From Vibrio gazogenes (GTDB lineage: Bacteria; Pseudomonadota; Gammaproteobacteria; Enterobacterales; Vibrionaceae): DNA of 64,000 nucleotides. This document shows, piece by piece, positions 28,759-38,125 of the stretch. Under the pieces are notes generated by a model. The model did no database searches, was not told where the DNA came from, and worked only from the letters and a program-made list of their open reading frames with translations. A program made the position numbers and the translations under genes. Each line of letters begins with the position of its first letter. Within the stretch, counting starts at the first letter, position 1. Where the stretch lies: the NCBI RefSeq assembly GCF_023920225.1, contig NZ_CP092587.1:1426001-1490000 (forward strand), in the 5' to 3' direction.

Positions 28759-30015
28759 ATGGAGTTCTTTAATTTCTTAATGAATGATGTTCTGTCAGAG
28801 CCCTCGGTGTTGGTCGGTTTGATTGCCTTGATCGGTCTGATCGCACAGAAAAAATCGGTGACGGAATGTATCAAAGGGACCGTAAAAACAATATTGGGTT
28901 TTATTATCTTGGGGGCGGGAGCCGGTCTGGTTGTCAACTCACTCGGTGACTTTGCCACCATTTTTCAACACGCTTTTGGCATTACCGGTGTTGTTCCTAA
29001 TAACGAAGCTATCGTCTCGATTGCACAGAAATCATTTGGCCGCGAAATGGCGATGATCATGTTCTTTGCGATGCTGGTGAATATTCTGATTGCGCGTTTT
29101 ACACCATGGAAATTTATTTTCTTGACCGGGCATCATACCCTTTTTATGTCGATGATGGTGGCTGCGATTCTTGCTAGCAGTGGTATGAAAGGTGTTCCCC
29201 TCATTGCTTTAGGGTCGATTGTGGTAGGTTGTGTGATGGTGTTCTTCCCTGCGATTGCTCACCGCTACATGAAACAGGTGACTGGTTCTGACGATGTGGC
29301 GATTGGTCACTTTTCGACACTCTCTTATGTACTCGCTGGGTTTATCGGCAGCAAACTGGGTAATAAAGCCCACTCCACTGAAGACATGAATGTTCCCAAA
29401 AGCTTATTGTTTTTACGCGATACACCGGTTGCTATCTCGTTCACTATGGGGATCATTTTCATCATCACCTGTCTGTTCGCCGGCGGTGACTATGTCCGTG
29501 AGGTCAGTGGGGGTAAACACTGGTTCATGTTCGCTTTAATTCAGTCCATCTCTTTTGCCGGTGGAGTATATGTCATCCTGCAAGGGGTACGGATGATTAT
29601 TGCTGAAATCGTCCCGGCGTTTAAAGGTATCTCCGATAAGCTGGTGCCGAATGCAAAACCCGCATTGGATTGTCCGGTCGTCTTTCCCTATGCGCCGAAC
29701 GCAGTATTGGTCGGTTTCCTGTCGAGTTTTACCGCAGGTTTAGTCGGGATGCTGCTGCTTTACATGATGAATTTAACTATCATTATTCCCGGTGTGGTGC
29801 CGCACTTCTTCGTCGGGGCGGCTGCCGGAGTCTTCGGCAACGCAACCGGTGGACGACGCGGTGCTATTTTAGGCGCTTTTGCGCAAGGGCTGCTGATTAC
29901 CTTCCTGCCGGTTTTCCTACTACCTGTATTGGGTGATTTAGGCTTTGCCAATACCACATTCAGTGATTCTGATTTCGGAGTAATCGGGATCCTGCTTGGA
30001 TTGATTGTCCGTTAA
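28759..30015 (+). CDS. PTS EIIC membrane transporter, ascorbate (UlaA/SgcC) type
   Basis: A 418-residue polytopic membrane protein with about ten hydrophobic segments. AQKKSVTECIKGTVKTILGF near the start, NEAIVSIAQKSFGREMA and the GNATGGRRGAILGAFAQGLL block are typical of the UlaA/SgaT family. It would carry a sugar or sugar acid across the inner membrane with phosphorylation by EIIA/EIIB. TAAGGAGA precedes the ATG. The operon holds no metabolic enzyme, so the phosphorylated product must be used by enzymes coded elsewhere. Confidence 0.92.
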   Translation: MEFFNFLMNDVLSEPSVLVGLIALIGLIAQKKSVTECIKGTVKTILGFIILGAGAGLVVNSLGDFATIFQHAFGITGVVPNNEAIVSIAQKSFGREMAMIMFFAMLVNILIARFTPWKFIFLTGHHTLFMSMMVAAILASSGMKGVPLIALGSIVVGCVMVFFPAIAHRYMKQVTGSDDVAIGHFSTLSYVLAGFIGSKLGNKAHSTEDMNVPKSLLFLRDTPVAISFTMGIIFIITCLFAGGDYVREVSGGKHWFMFALIQSISFAGGVYVILQGVRMIIAEIVPAFKGISDKLVPNAKPALDCPVVFPYAPNAVLVGFLSSFTAGLVGMLLLYMMNLTIIIPGVVPHFFVGAAAGVFGNATGGRRGAILGAFAQGLLITFLPVFLLPVLGDLGFANTTFSDSDFGVIGILLGLIVR

Positions 30016-30052
30016 TTACTTGCCTGCAAAATCAAAATCTCGCTCGTGGGTC

Positions 30053-30089
30053 ATGCCAGTCAGTTAACCTGACTGGCATTTGTTTTTTT
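30053..30089 (+). terminator. Rho-independent terminator after the PTS operon
   Basis: ATGCCAGTCAG and CTGACTGGCAT form an 11-bp perfect stem with a 5-base loop, followed by TTGTTTTTTT. Confidence 0.92.
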
Positions 30090-30180
30090 GCGGGACAGAT
30101 CACATCCGAATACTCGATGATGCGATGAATACTGATTTTAAGCTTTCCTGATATTCAGAATCGATATAATATACACCTAG

Positions 30181-30216
30181 TTGTATACATGTTGTTGTAT
30201 AAATATTTGTTGTATA
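30181..30216 (+). repeat. Three TTGTATA direct repeats before the protease gene
   Basis: TTGTATA occurs at 30181, 30195 and 30210, spaced 14-15 bp, about 80-110 bp before the protease start. It could be part of the promoter or a binding site for an activator; no known regulator is assigned. Confidence 0.5.
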
Positions 30217-30293
30217 TGCGTATCAACATGTCCAAACAGCGGCAGGATGTCAGAACGCTGTTTACGCTCTAATCTGAATCTAAAGGAATAAAA

Positions 30294-31280
30294 ATGAAGC
30301 TTAGAATCTTATCTCTTTCAATCATCGGCTTGTGTTCACTTGGTGTTCAGGCCGACGATTTAACACAATTTACTGAAATGTCTCAAAAAGCAAATTTTAT
30401 TGATGGCGTTAATGTTGTTCAGCCGCCGGAATTTACCAATGATCCGACTTTCAGTGATTCGATTGTTGACCGGGCAGACGCCATGGGAGCGATTGCTGTT
30501 GATCGGGACGGAAATCAATACACTGCTGAAATTTCAGAAGATGCATTGCGAGCATTTGAGGACGCAGTCAAGACATTTGATGAACTGGGTCTGGATGCCA
30601 CGATATTTACCACACCGGAAAAAGATGCAACGATTAAACCTAAAATGACCGGAGAGGAGGAAGATATTCAGGGAGCCGTCATTGGTCATGATGATCGTAC
30701 CCAGATCACGAGAACAACCACTTCACCTTACAACTATATCGGTCATATTTCAGTTGGATGTACCGGTACACTGATTGGTGATAAATATGTACTGACAGCG
30801 GGCCACTGTGTTGCAGACGGGCGTGGTAATTGGTACCGGGCGCTGGATTTTGCTGCCGGACAGAATGGTTCTGCGAAACCTTGGGGAACCACCGCGTGGA
30901 AAAATGCGGTCACCACGACAGCCTGGTTCAATGATCGTAATTCTAATTATGATTATGCATTAATCGTGTTGCAAAAAGCGCCGCACGGTGGTTACTCTGG
31001 TTGGGGAGTCTATTCCGATGGTACCCATTCGGTTACCGGATATCCGGGTGATAAAACACACTGGACCATGTGGACTGACTCCGGTGCGACCAATGCCATC
31101 TCTTCTTACCGTGTCTGTTATACATTGGATACCGCCGGTGGCCAAAGCGGTAGCGGCATCCGGGATACGCGTAACTATGTTCGCGGCATTCATACAACCG
31201 GTTCTTCTTCCCGTAACTGTGGTACTCGGCTGACCAGTTCCGTATACAATACGCTGAAACAGTGGATATCTTCTTATTAA
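30294..31280 (+). CDS. Secreted trypsin-like (V8/S1B-like) serine protease
   Basis: A 328-residue protein with a signal peptide (MKLRILSLSIIGLCSLGVQA, cut before DD), a propeptide-like region of about 120 residues, and a chymotrypsin-fold protease. The triad is visible: His 171 in LTAGHCVAD, Asp 220 in NYDYALIVL and Ser 285 in GGQSGSGI. The V8-type order and the C-terminal GIHTTG block resemble glutamyl endopeptidases of the trypsin_2 group. AAAGGA precedes the ATG. It stands alone between two terminators, so it is probably an independently regulated exoenzyme. Confidence 0.92.
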   Translation: MKLRILSLSIIGLCSLGVQADDLTQFTEMSQKANFIDGVNVVQPPEFTNDPTFSDSIVDRADAMGAIAVDRDGNQYTAEISEDALRAFEDAVKTFDELGLDATIFTTPEKDATIKPKMTGEEEDIQGAVIGHDDRTQITRTTTSPYNYIGHISVGCTGTLIGDKYVLTAGHCVADGRGNWYRALDFAAGQNGSAKPWGTTAWKNAVTTTAWFNDRNSNYDYALIVLQKAPHGGYSGWGVYSDGTHSVTGYPGDKTHWTMWTDSGATNAISSYRVCYTLDTAGGQSGSGIRDTRNYVRGIHTTGSSSRNCGTRLTSSVYNTLKQWISSY

Positions 31281-31307
31281 TCGTTTTTTTTCAGTGAGAC
31301 TGATGAT

Positions 31308-31342
31308 AAAAGCTCTCAGAATTCAATCTGAGAGCCTTTTTG
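31308..31342 (+). terminator. Rho-independent terminator after the protease gene
   Basis: GCTCTCAGA and TCTGAGAGC with flanking A and T tracts form a good stem about 30 bp after the protease stop. Confidence 0.9.
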
Positions 31343-31420
31343 TGTTTCAATGGGATTGTGTTTCAGTGGAATTGTTTTTCAGCGGAATTGCTTTCCAGCG
31401 GGATTGTTTCTCAGCATGAT
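31341..31420 (+). repeat. Imperfect 16-bp tandem repeat, five units
   Basis: Five consecutive 16-base units can be read: TGTGTTTCAATGGGAT, TGTGTTTCAGTGGAAT, TGTTTTTCAGCGGAAT, TGCTTTCCAGCGGGAT and TGTTTCTCAGCATGAT, followed by another TGTTTTTTT start. The block begins at the end of the protease terminator. No coding role is seen. Confidence 0.85.
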
Positions 31421-31528
31421 TGTTTTTTTGTGATGTTGCAGTCAGTTTGTCCGGTCAAATCAAGCTGGTGAAAGTCTCAATCGGTCGTATCACTGTGCTG
31501 TATTGGTGCAAAAATGCACAAAATGAGT

Positions 31529-32377
31529 TCAGTTATAACGAATCCGGTTCAGATAAGTTTCGTGTTTAACCCGCTTTTGGTAATCGAGTGGTGTGGCACT
31601 CACTAATCGTTTGAATTCTCTCAAGAAATGAGATTGATCACTGAACCCTAAGCCATAGGCTAAGTCGGAAAAAATGACCTGTTGCTGGTGGTTGATATGA
31701 TACACCGCAGACTGGCAGCGGATGATCCGACTGAACGCTTTGGGCGACAGCCCCAAATCACTGAGAAACTGGCGTTGTAACGTGCGGCTGGTGTAGCCGG
31801 TCATGGCCTCTAACTGCTTGATCTGAATATTTCCTTTATGATGACAAATGTGCTCAATCGCTTGCGACGTGAGTGGTGAAAAGCGACGTCTCCTCTGACC
31901 ATTCAATAAGTTATCCTTCAGAAACTGCTGCGTCAGGGTCACTTGCTGGACAAATGTTGGCGCACTAACTACTTGTTCGAACAGGGCATTGCATGTTGGC
32001 ACCACATCATGCAAATGCAGTAAATGGTTGATCATCTCACTGGCTGACGCATTCAAGAAATCAGGGATGACACCCGGCACAAATCGCACCCCGAAATAAC
32101 GATGTTGATGGACGAAATTAGCTCGGGTTGCTTCGAGTGTCGTCCCGCAAACATATGCGGTCGGAGAGCTGGCATCACAATCGAAGAGGATGTCGATACA
32201 GCCATCGGGGATCGCGAGTGTCAGTGATGCGGACGAGTCCGCTTCAAAACCATAGAAGTGAGAAACCTCAGGAATATCAGAGGAACAGAGCGAAAAATCC
32301 TGCGCAGCACTGAGGACAAACCAAGGTTGTTTGGCGTGGATGCCTGCCACACGTTTGACAATCGAAGCTTTTGACAT
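31529..32377 (-). CDS. AraC-family transcriptional regulator
   Basis: A 282-residue regulator. The C-terminal AraC DNA-binding domain is clear: IKQLEAMTGYTSRTLQRQFL for the first helix-turn-helix and LAYGLGFSDQSHFLREFKRL for the second. The N-terminal part contains IPDGCIDILFD, common in AraC proteins with a DUF6597-type sensor domain. The ATG at 32377 is preferred to one 46 codons upstream because CAGGTG precedes it and the family begins here. It is divergent from the OCD-like operon and probably controls it. Confidence 0.88.
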   Translation of the reverse strand: MSKASIVKRVAGIHAKQPWFVLSAAQDFSLCSSDIPEVSHFYGFEADSSASLTLAIPDGCIDILFDCDASSPTAYVCGTTLEATRANFVHQHRYFGVRFVPGVIPDFLNASASEMINHLLHLHDVVPTCNALFEQVVSAPTFVQQVTLTQQFLKDNLLNGQRRRRFSPLTSQAIEHICHHKGNIQIKQLEAMTGYTSRTLQRQFLSDLGLSPKAFSRIIRCQSAVYHINHQQQVIFSDLAYGLGFSDQSHFLREFKRLVSATPLDYQKRVKHETYLNRIRYN

Positions 32378-32624
32378 AACGACACCTGCTTTCCGAGATA
32401 AACCGTTCCAAGTACGGTTAGAAAGCAAGCGAGGTGCCAGTTTGTCATTTTTATCAATATTTGAGTCATGTCGCAAAAATTCAATACGCTGCTGATCGAG
32501 CTCTCTATCATCCAAACTATCCGTTGTTCATCCGATGCGATTCGCCAGGGAAGGTCGATGATTGACATCCTCGGTGACCGGAACACGGCATACAAATTCA
32601 ACCCCCTATTTTTGAGGTGATGTT

Positions 32625-33764
32625 ATGTCAGAGAGTACCAAAATCGATTTTATTTACCTGTCGGAGCAGGACATGCTCAAAGCAGGTGTCACCGATATGC
32701 CAAGCTGCGTTGATACGATGGAAGAGATGTTTGGCCTGTTGTGGCAGGGCGACTATCGCATGGCTGGCGCAAATAATGATTCTCATGGTGCGATGGTTAT
32801 TTTCCCGGAGGAATCGCCTTTTCCGACCATGCCGAAACCGACCGCAGATCGTCGCTTGATGGCGATGCCGGCTTATCTCGGCGGAAATTTCCAAACGTGT
32901 GGCGTGAAATGGTATGGCTCCAACATTGCCAACCGTGAGAAAGGTCTGCCACGTTCCATCCTGATGTTTATCCTCAACGATATTGAGACAGGGGCACCAC
33001 TGGCTTATATGTCTGCGAATCTGCTATCCGCTTATCGTACCGGTGCGGTGCCGGGAGTTGGCGCGCGCCATCTGGCACGTAAAGATTCGAAAGTGATCGG
33101 TTTGCTTGGCCCCGGCGTGATGGGCAAAACAGCCGTTGCTGCATTTATTACCGCCTGTCCTCAGATTGATACCATCAAAGTGAAAGGCCGCGGACAGAGA
33201 AGTCTCGATAGCTTCCTCACTTGGGTGGCATCCACATATCCGCAAATCACCACCGTCGAGATTGTCGATTCACTGGAAGAGGTGGTGCGGGGCTCAGATA
33301 TTGTGACGTACTGTAATTCGGGTGAGACCGGTGACCCAGCGTTATATCCGATCGTCAAACGCGAATGGGTCAAACCGGGTGCTTTCTTAGCGATGCCCGC
33401 CTATTGTCGTCTTGATGAGGCGATGGAACAGGATGACGTGCGCAAAGTGCTCGACAATACCGGTTTGTATCAAGCTTGGTACGAAGAAGTGCCGAAACCG
33501 GCTCACCATCATATCCCGGTGATCGGTGTGCGCTTTATGGACATGATTGCCGAAGGAAAAATCACCCTCGACCAACTTGAAGATATCGGTGAGATTGTTG
33601 CCGGTGAAGCACCCGGGCGTAACAACGATGAAGAGATCATCATCATGTCAGTCGGTGGTTTACCGGTAGAAGATGTGGCGTGGGCAACCGTCATTTACCG
33701 TAACGCACTCGCTCAGGGAATTGGCGTCAAACTGAATCTGTGGGACGAACCGGTGCTGAGCTGA
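32625..33764 (+). CDS. Ornithine cyclodeaminase/mu-crystallin family protein
   Basis: A 379-residue NAD(P)-binding protein of the OCD/mu-crystallin family. The Rossmann motif GLLGPGVMGKTAV is central and the Arg of SAYRTGAVPGVGARH belongs to the substrate site. This subtype is known in some annotations as a tyramine oxidase subunit B; that name is from memory and not shown by the sequence. GAGGTGA precedes the ATG. It heads an operon with RidA, an FAD amine/amino acid oxidase-like protein and an APC permease, which suggests breakdown of an amine or amino acid through an imine intermediate. Confidence 0.85.
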   Translation: MSESTKIDFIYLSEQDMLKAGVTDMPSCVDTMEEMFGLLWQGDYRMAGANNDSHGAMVIFPEESPFPTMPKPTADRRLMAMPAYLGGNFQTCGVKWYGSNIANREKGLPRSILMFILNDIETGAPLAYMSANLLSAYRTGAVPGVGARHLARKDSKVIGLLGPGVMGKTAVAAFITACPQIDTIKVKGRGQRSLDSFLTWVASTYPQITTVEIVDSLEEVVRGSDIVTYCNSGETGDPALYPIVKREWVKPGAFLAMPAYCRLDEAMEQDDVRKVLDNTGLYQAWYEEVPKPAHHHIPVIGVRFMDMIAEGKITLDQLEDIGEIVAGEAPGRNNDEEIIIMSVGGLPVEDVAWATVIYRNALAQGIGVKLNLWDEPVLS

Positions 33765-33842
33765 GGCCTTCCTCTACCATCGTGTAGACCCTATCCATTT
33801 GTGAGTTGCGATGTATTTTATTTGTGATGTAGGAATCCCCCA

Positions 33843-34259
33843 ATGACTCAAATTGTAAAAGTAAAAACGGGTTCAAAGTTTGAAGCACTTGGCAGCTATT
33901 CCCGCCTTGTCGCCGTGGATGACTGGATATTTGTTTCCAATACCGCCGGCCGTAATCCGGAATCTCAACAAATCTCTGATGATGTCATTGAACAGGCACA
34001 GCAGGTATTCGACAACATTGAAAAAGCACTGGCCTCTGTCGGTGCCGGGCTGGCCGATGTCGTGATGTCTCGTGTTTTTATTCAGGACCCGGCTCATGTC
34101 CCGTTGGTGATGGAATTTGTCGGCCAAAAATTCAAAGGCATTGACCCCGCAACGACGGTGACCTGTCCACCCTTGGGATCGACGATCTACCTGGTTGAGC
34201 TGGAAGTTACGGCCTATCGTGGTGCCGGTGATAGCGAGACAAACAGAATCACGATCTGA
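33843..34259 (+). CDS. RidA-family protein
   Basis: A 138-residue Rid-family protein, somewhat diverged from the RidA at 22.7 kb. Blocks DWIFVSNTAGRNPES and VVMSRVFIQDPAHVP fit the fold; the C-terminal VELEVTAYRG is typical. AGGA precedes the ATG. It lies between the OCD-like and FAD oxidase genes, where it would remove the imine produced by the oxidase. Confidence 0.88.
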   Translation: MTQIVKVKTGSKFEALGSYSRLVAVDDWIFVSNTAGRNPESQQISDDVIEQAQQVFDNIEKALASVGAGLADVVMSRVFIQDPAHVPLVMEFVGQKFKGIDPATTVTCPPLGSTIYLVELEVTAYRGAGDSETNRITI

Positions 34260-34317
34260 TGGCGATGAATTCAATACGTCGCTGTTTGGTTGAGGATAGA
34301 TTTTTAAGGATGAGAAG

Positions 34318-35610
34318 ATGACACAGAGATTGGAACCCGTAAAGACGCAAGACCAGCACCCTGCATCAACACAAGTGGTGATTATCGGTGGGGGCATTAT
34401 CGGTGTCAGTGCCGCATTGGCACTGGCTGAGCGGAACATTCCGGTGGTATTGCTGGAAAAAGGACAAATCGGTGCGGAGCAGTCATCACGTAACCTCGGT
34501 TGGATCCGCAAAACCAACCGTCATGCCGAAGATATCCCGCTGGCACAGGCCGCAGATCGGCTTTGGGCCGCAATGCCCGAACGGATCGGACGCTCGGTTG
34601 GCTATCAGCGGTCTGGCATTCTTTTTGCCGCGCGTGATGAAAAACAGATGGCCATGTACCAAGGGTGGTATCAATCGGTTCAGTCATTGCAGTTGGACTC
34701 TCAACTCCTTAGCCCACAGCAAATTGATCAACTGGCTCCCGGTGGGCGTGATAAATGGATTGGTGGGGTATATACCCCGTCCGATGGATTTGCAGAACCT
34801 GCCATTGCGACCAGTGCGATGGCTCAGCGAGCGATTGAAAAAGGGGCGGTGATGGTACAAAACTGTGCCGTCCGTACGCTCTCTACCGCAGGCGGTAAGA
34901 TGAGTGGCGTTATTACCGAGCAAGGTGAAATTCGCTGTACTCAAGTGCTGCTTGCCAGTGGCGCGTGGTCGAGACGTTTCTTGGGCAATCATGGTGTGTC
35001 GTTCCCGACACTGCCGATTATCTGTTCCGTGTTGCGTACCAAAGCCACCGAAGGGCCGACGGAGATTGCGTTTGCCGCACCGGATTTTTCTTTTCGCCGA
35101 CATTCCGATGGTGGGTTTGTCATCACGCAACGCGGGGCGCTGGATGCGCCGCTGACGCTGGATCATCTCTTAATCGGGATGCGTTATTTGTCGCAGTTAC
35201 GTGCACAGCGCAGTTATATGCGCATGTCGCTCGGGCGCCATTTCCTCCGGGATCTGGCTTTGCCACGACGCTGGAAGGCGAACGGTGTGTCTCCGTTCGA
35301 GCGGATTCGTACCCTGAACCCGTCAGCAAATGAAGGCATTAACCAAGAAGCACTGACGAATCTTGCCAATGCTTGGCCGATGTTTGCGGGCGTTGGGATT
35401 GATGAAAGCTGGGCCGGGCTGATTGATGTCACACCGGATTCAGTTCCTGTTATCGACCACATTAGCGCGATTCCCGGTTTGACGGTCGCAACCGGCTTTT
35501 CCGGTCACGGATTTGGCACCGGCCCGGCAGCAGGACAGCTCGCCGCGGATTTGGTCTCGAATGTCACGCCGATTGTCGATCCGGCACCTTATCGATTTGA
35601 GCGGTTTTAA
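34318..35610 (+). CDS. FAD-dependent amine/amino acid oxidoreductase (DAO family)
   Basis: A 430-residue flavoprotein. The FAD-binding motif VVIIGGGIIGVSAALALAER lies near residues 21-40 and the second glycine-rich block is GFSGHGFGTGPAAGQLAADL near the C-terminus (as GHGFGTGPAAGQLA). DAO-family enzymes oxidise amines or amino acids to imines. AAGGATG is 7 bp before the ATG. With the OCD-like protein, RidA and a permease it forms a catabolic set; the substrate is not known. Confidence 0.88.
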   Translation: MTQRLEPVKTQDQHPASTQVVIIGGGIIGVSAALALAERNIPVVLLEKGQIGAEQSSRNLGWIRKTNRHAEDIPLAQAADRLWAAMPERIGRSVGYQRSGILFAARDEKQMAMYQGWYQSVQSLQLDSQLLSPQQIDQLAPGGRDKWIGGVYTPSDGFAEPAIATSAMAQRAIEKGAVMVQNCAVRTLSTAGGKMSGVITEQGEIRCTQVLLASGAWSRRFLGNHGVSFPTLPIICSVLRTKATEGPTEIAFAAPDFSFRRHSDGGFVITQRGALDAPLTLDHLLIGMRYLSQLRAQRSYMRMSLGRHFLRDLALPRRWKANGVSPFERIRTLNPSANEGINQEALTNLANAWPMFAGVGIDESWAGLIDVTPDSVPVIDHISAIPGLTVATGFSGHGFGTGPAAGQLAADLVSNVTPIVDPAPYRFERF

Positions 35611-35681
35611 ACATCGATCAATTTGAAACATAGATCAGTTTAAAACATTGACGTTGTTTTTATTCATGAGAGGGATTTCAC

Positions 35682-37082
35682 ATGAGCAATCACACACATG
35701 TACAAAGTATGGATACAATGGGGCTGTCGATAACACCCCGTCCACGGTTAAAAATGCGTTTGCCGACGATGATGGCAATCTGTATCGGTTTGGTCATTGT
35801 GCAAGGGTCGATGATTTCTGCAACGCAGGGCATCGGGATCGGCGGCATGTCGTTCATTGCTGCGATGATTGCAGCATTAGCGCTTGCCCAGTTCAATGCG
35901 ATGAGTTTTGCCGAATTATCATTGATGTTTCCGCAAGAAGGAACGTTAGCCACCTATACGCAAAAAGCGATTGGTCATTTCCCGGCGATTGTTGCGGTGT
36001 TTGCCGGATATGTTGTGGTTGCGATTCTGGCCGTCCCTGTGGAAATGTTTCTGGTTGATGGAATGTTAGCGCAACTGTTTCCGGGAATGCTGCCGGACAA
36101 AGTGGTGCCGCTCCTGATTTTAGGGGTTCTCACGATCACCAATCTGGTAGGAGCCGATGTGTTTGCCCGCGTTCAGAATCTGCTGGCATTTGTGTTGGTC
36201 AGCGCCTTGATTTTGGTTGGCCTGACTGCGATTACCGGCTTAAGTCAGACACATCCTGATTTGGCCGGGCAAGCGGTGGACTGGAGTTTCAACGGTGTTT
36301 GGGACGGAAGTTTTATCGGTTTGATTGCTTTAGCGATGTGGATGATGGTTGGTGTTGAATTTATCTGTCCGATGATCAACGAAGTCAAACAGCCGCGGAA
36401 GAATATTCCCCGGGCTATGCATTTGTCACTGCTATTTATATTCTTGATATTTTTGGCTTTTGCTTATGGTGCCAGTCTTTATTTAAGCCAGAATGCACTC
36501 GTTGAATCGCCACTGCCGTATTTGGATTATGTCAATGCTGTTTTCGGAAAGAGTGGCTTAGTGATCGCAACCGTCATGGCTCTCGCTGCCACCTGTAGTA
36601 CGATCAATACCGTACTGGCCTCAGTGCCGAAAATGTTGCACGGTATGGCAATGCAGAAGCAGGCTTTTCCGCAACTGAAAGCCGTCAACCGGTTCGATGC
36701 ACCTTGGGCTGCAATTGTGATGCTCTCTGTCTGCACCGCTATCTCTTATTTTATCTTCGAGATTGATGCGTTGATTGTGCTGGTGATTGCAGCAACTACC
36801 AGTTGGCTATTGGCTTATATTGTGGCTCACATTGATGTGATCGTGTTGCGTCAACGGCTGCCAAAACAAGAGCGTCCCTACCGCACACCGTTTTATCCTT
36901 GGCCTCAGATTATCGGGATTGTCAGTATGCTGTATGTGGCACTCAACAATTCACCGGATCCGAGTATGACCCGGATGGTGTACACCATTACCGGTAGCAT
37001 TCTACTCATCATCAGTTTGATCGCGGCATTTTGGGTAAAATTTTACATGAAACGCGGATTGTTCGAGCCGGATGTTGACTAA
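35682..37082 (+). CDS. APC-family amino acid/amine permease
   Basis: A 466-residue membrane transporter with about 12 hydrophobic segments and the APC pattern (GLVIVQGSMISATQGIGIGG in helix 1, MWMMVGVEFICPMINEVKQP near the middle, APWAAIVML late). It ends the OCD/RidA/oxidase operon and probably imports their substrate. GAGAGGGA precedes the ATG. Confidence 0.9.
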   Translation: MSNHTHVQSMDTMGLSITPRPRLKMRLPTMMAICIGLVIVQGSMISATQGIGIGGMSFIAAMIAALALAQFNAMSFAELSLMFPQEGTLATYTQKAIGHFPAIVAVFAGYVVVAILAVPVEMFLVDGMLAQLFPGMLPDKVVPLLILGVLTITNLVGADVFARVQNLLAFVLVSALILVGLTAITGLSQTHPDLAGQAVDWSFNGVWDGSFIGLIALAMWMMVGVEFICPMINEVKQPRKNIPRAMHLSLLFIFLIFLAFAYGASLYLSQNALVESPLPYLDYVNAVFGKSGLVIATVMALAATCSTINTVLASVPKMLHGMAMQKQAFPQLKAVNRFDAPWAAIVMLSVCTAISYFIFEIDALIVLVIAATTSWLLAYIVAHIDVIVLRQRLPKQERPYRTPFYPWPQIIGIVSMLYVALNNSPDPSMTRMVYTITGSILLIISLIAAFWVKFYMKRGLFEPDVD

Positions 37083-37137
37083 GTTGCTCTCTGGAGAAAG
37101 GCATTAATGTCACCGGAGACATCGTAAGCGTCACGAT

Positions 37138-37199
37138 ACTCGGATGAAAAACACAAGCAGCGTAACAGACTGTGGTGATTTTCATCCGAGTGTTTTTTT
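37138..37199 (+). terminator. Terminator with long stem after the APC permease gene
   Basis: ACTCGGATGAAAA (37138-37150) and TTTTCATCCGAGT (37179-37191) form a perfect 13-bp stem around a 28-base loop, followed by GTTTTTTT. Confidence 0.85.
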
Positions 37200-37215
37200 C
37201 AGAAGGGATAGACGC

Positions 37216-38043
37216 TCAGGGGAGAATCGGTGGTCGCTGATGATTTTCTTGCTGTGCATAGGTCTGTGGTGTGCATCCGAACAAGGTCTTAAAGGCACTG
37301 ATAAAGCTACTTACACTTTTATAACCCAGCTCATAAGCGACGTGATTGGTATTTTCTCCCTGTCTTAACAGCTCAAGTGTGCTAATCAAACGGTGCCTGC
37401 TGCACCATTGCCGATAAGTCATCCCCGTTTCTGCTTTAAATAGTCGTTCAATGGTTCGGACACTGGCACCCACTCGTGCAGCACGCTGTTGTAGAGTGAT
37501 ATGGTGTAATGGCTCATTGATAATATGCGTGATCAGCCGGTTTAACCTCGGATCTTTGCCCGCAGGTAAATACACTCTGAGCTCATCCAGCGTGGCGAGC
37601 TCATCAATCAAAACTAGTCCGAGCCGTTTCATCGGCCCTTTTTGTAACGAATCGTACCCTTCAACCAGGCGTAAGATCAGCTCACGGATCAATGGGGTTA
37701 TTTTCAGCATCGCGATGCCTTTTTGTTGTGCCCGAATCGGGAATGACGGGTCAACATACAAGTTGCGCATGTGGGCCACTGTTTTTGATTGAACTTGATG
37801 TACCACGCCACCGGGGATCCAAACGGCGTGTGTGGACGGCACAATCCAAATCGCCTCATCACTGGTGACTTTGACAATGCCTTGTGCGGCCCATAGCAAC
37901 TGACCTCTGGGATGGGCATGGGGTGTCATTCGGGTTTCCGCCAACATACTGTGGCTGTGTGTGAGCACCGGGTGAGAAGGGTCGATGGTATAGGCAAACT
38001 GATTCGGTAGCAGTAATGTCGCTTCAGGAATATTCTTTGGCAT
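37216..38043 (-). CDS. AraC-family transcriptional regulator (cupin N-terminus)
   Basis: A 275-residue regulator. The N-terminus is a cupin-like sensor (HAHPRGQLLWAAQGIVKV), and the C-terminus has both AraC helix-turn-helix units (LQQRAARVGASVRTIERLF and VAYELGYKSVSSFISAFK). A GTG at 38064 is an alternative start. Divergent from the DASS transporter gene at 38126, which it probably regulates. Confidence 0.87.
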   Translation of the reverse strand: MPKNIPEATLLLPNQFAYTIDPSHPVLTHSHSMLAETRMTPHAHPRGQLLWAAQGIVKVTSDEAIWIVPSTHAVWIPGGVVHQVQSKTVAHMRNLYVDPSFPIRAQQKGIAMLKITPLIRELILRLVEGYDSLQKGPMKRLGLVLIDELATLDELRVYLPAGKDPRLNRLITHIINEPLHHITLQQRAARVGASVRTIERLFKAETGMTYRQWCSRHRLISTLELLRQGENTNHVAYELGYKSVSSFISAFKTLFGCTPQTYAQQENHQRPPILP

Positions 38044-38125
38044 TTTCAGATCTTTTTGCGTCACACGATATCCGCTATCTTAGGGGGCATTATTTCTGCA
38101 ATCAAGATGAATCAAGGTGAATGAT

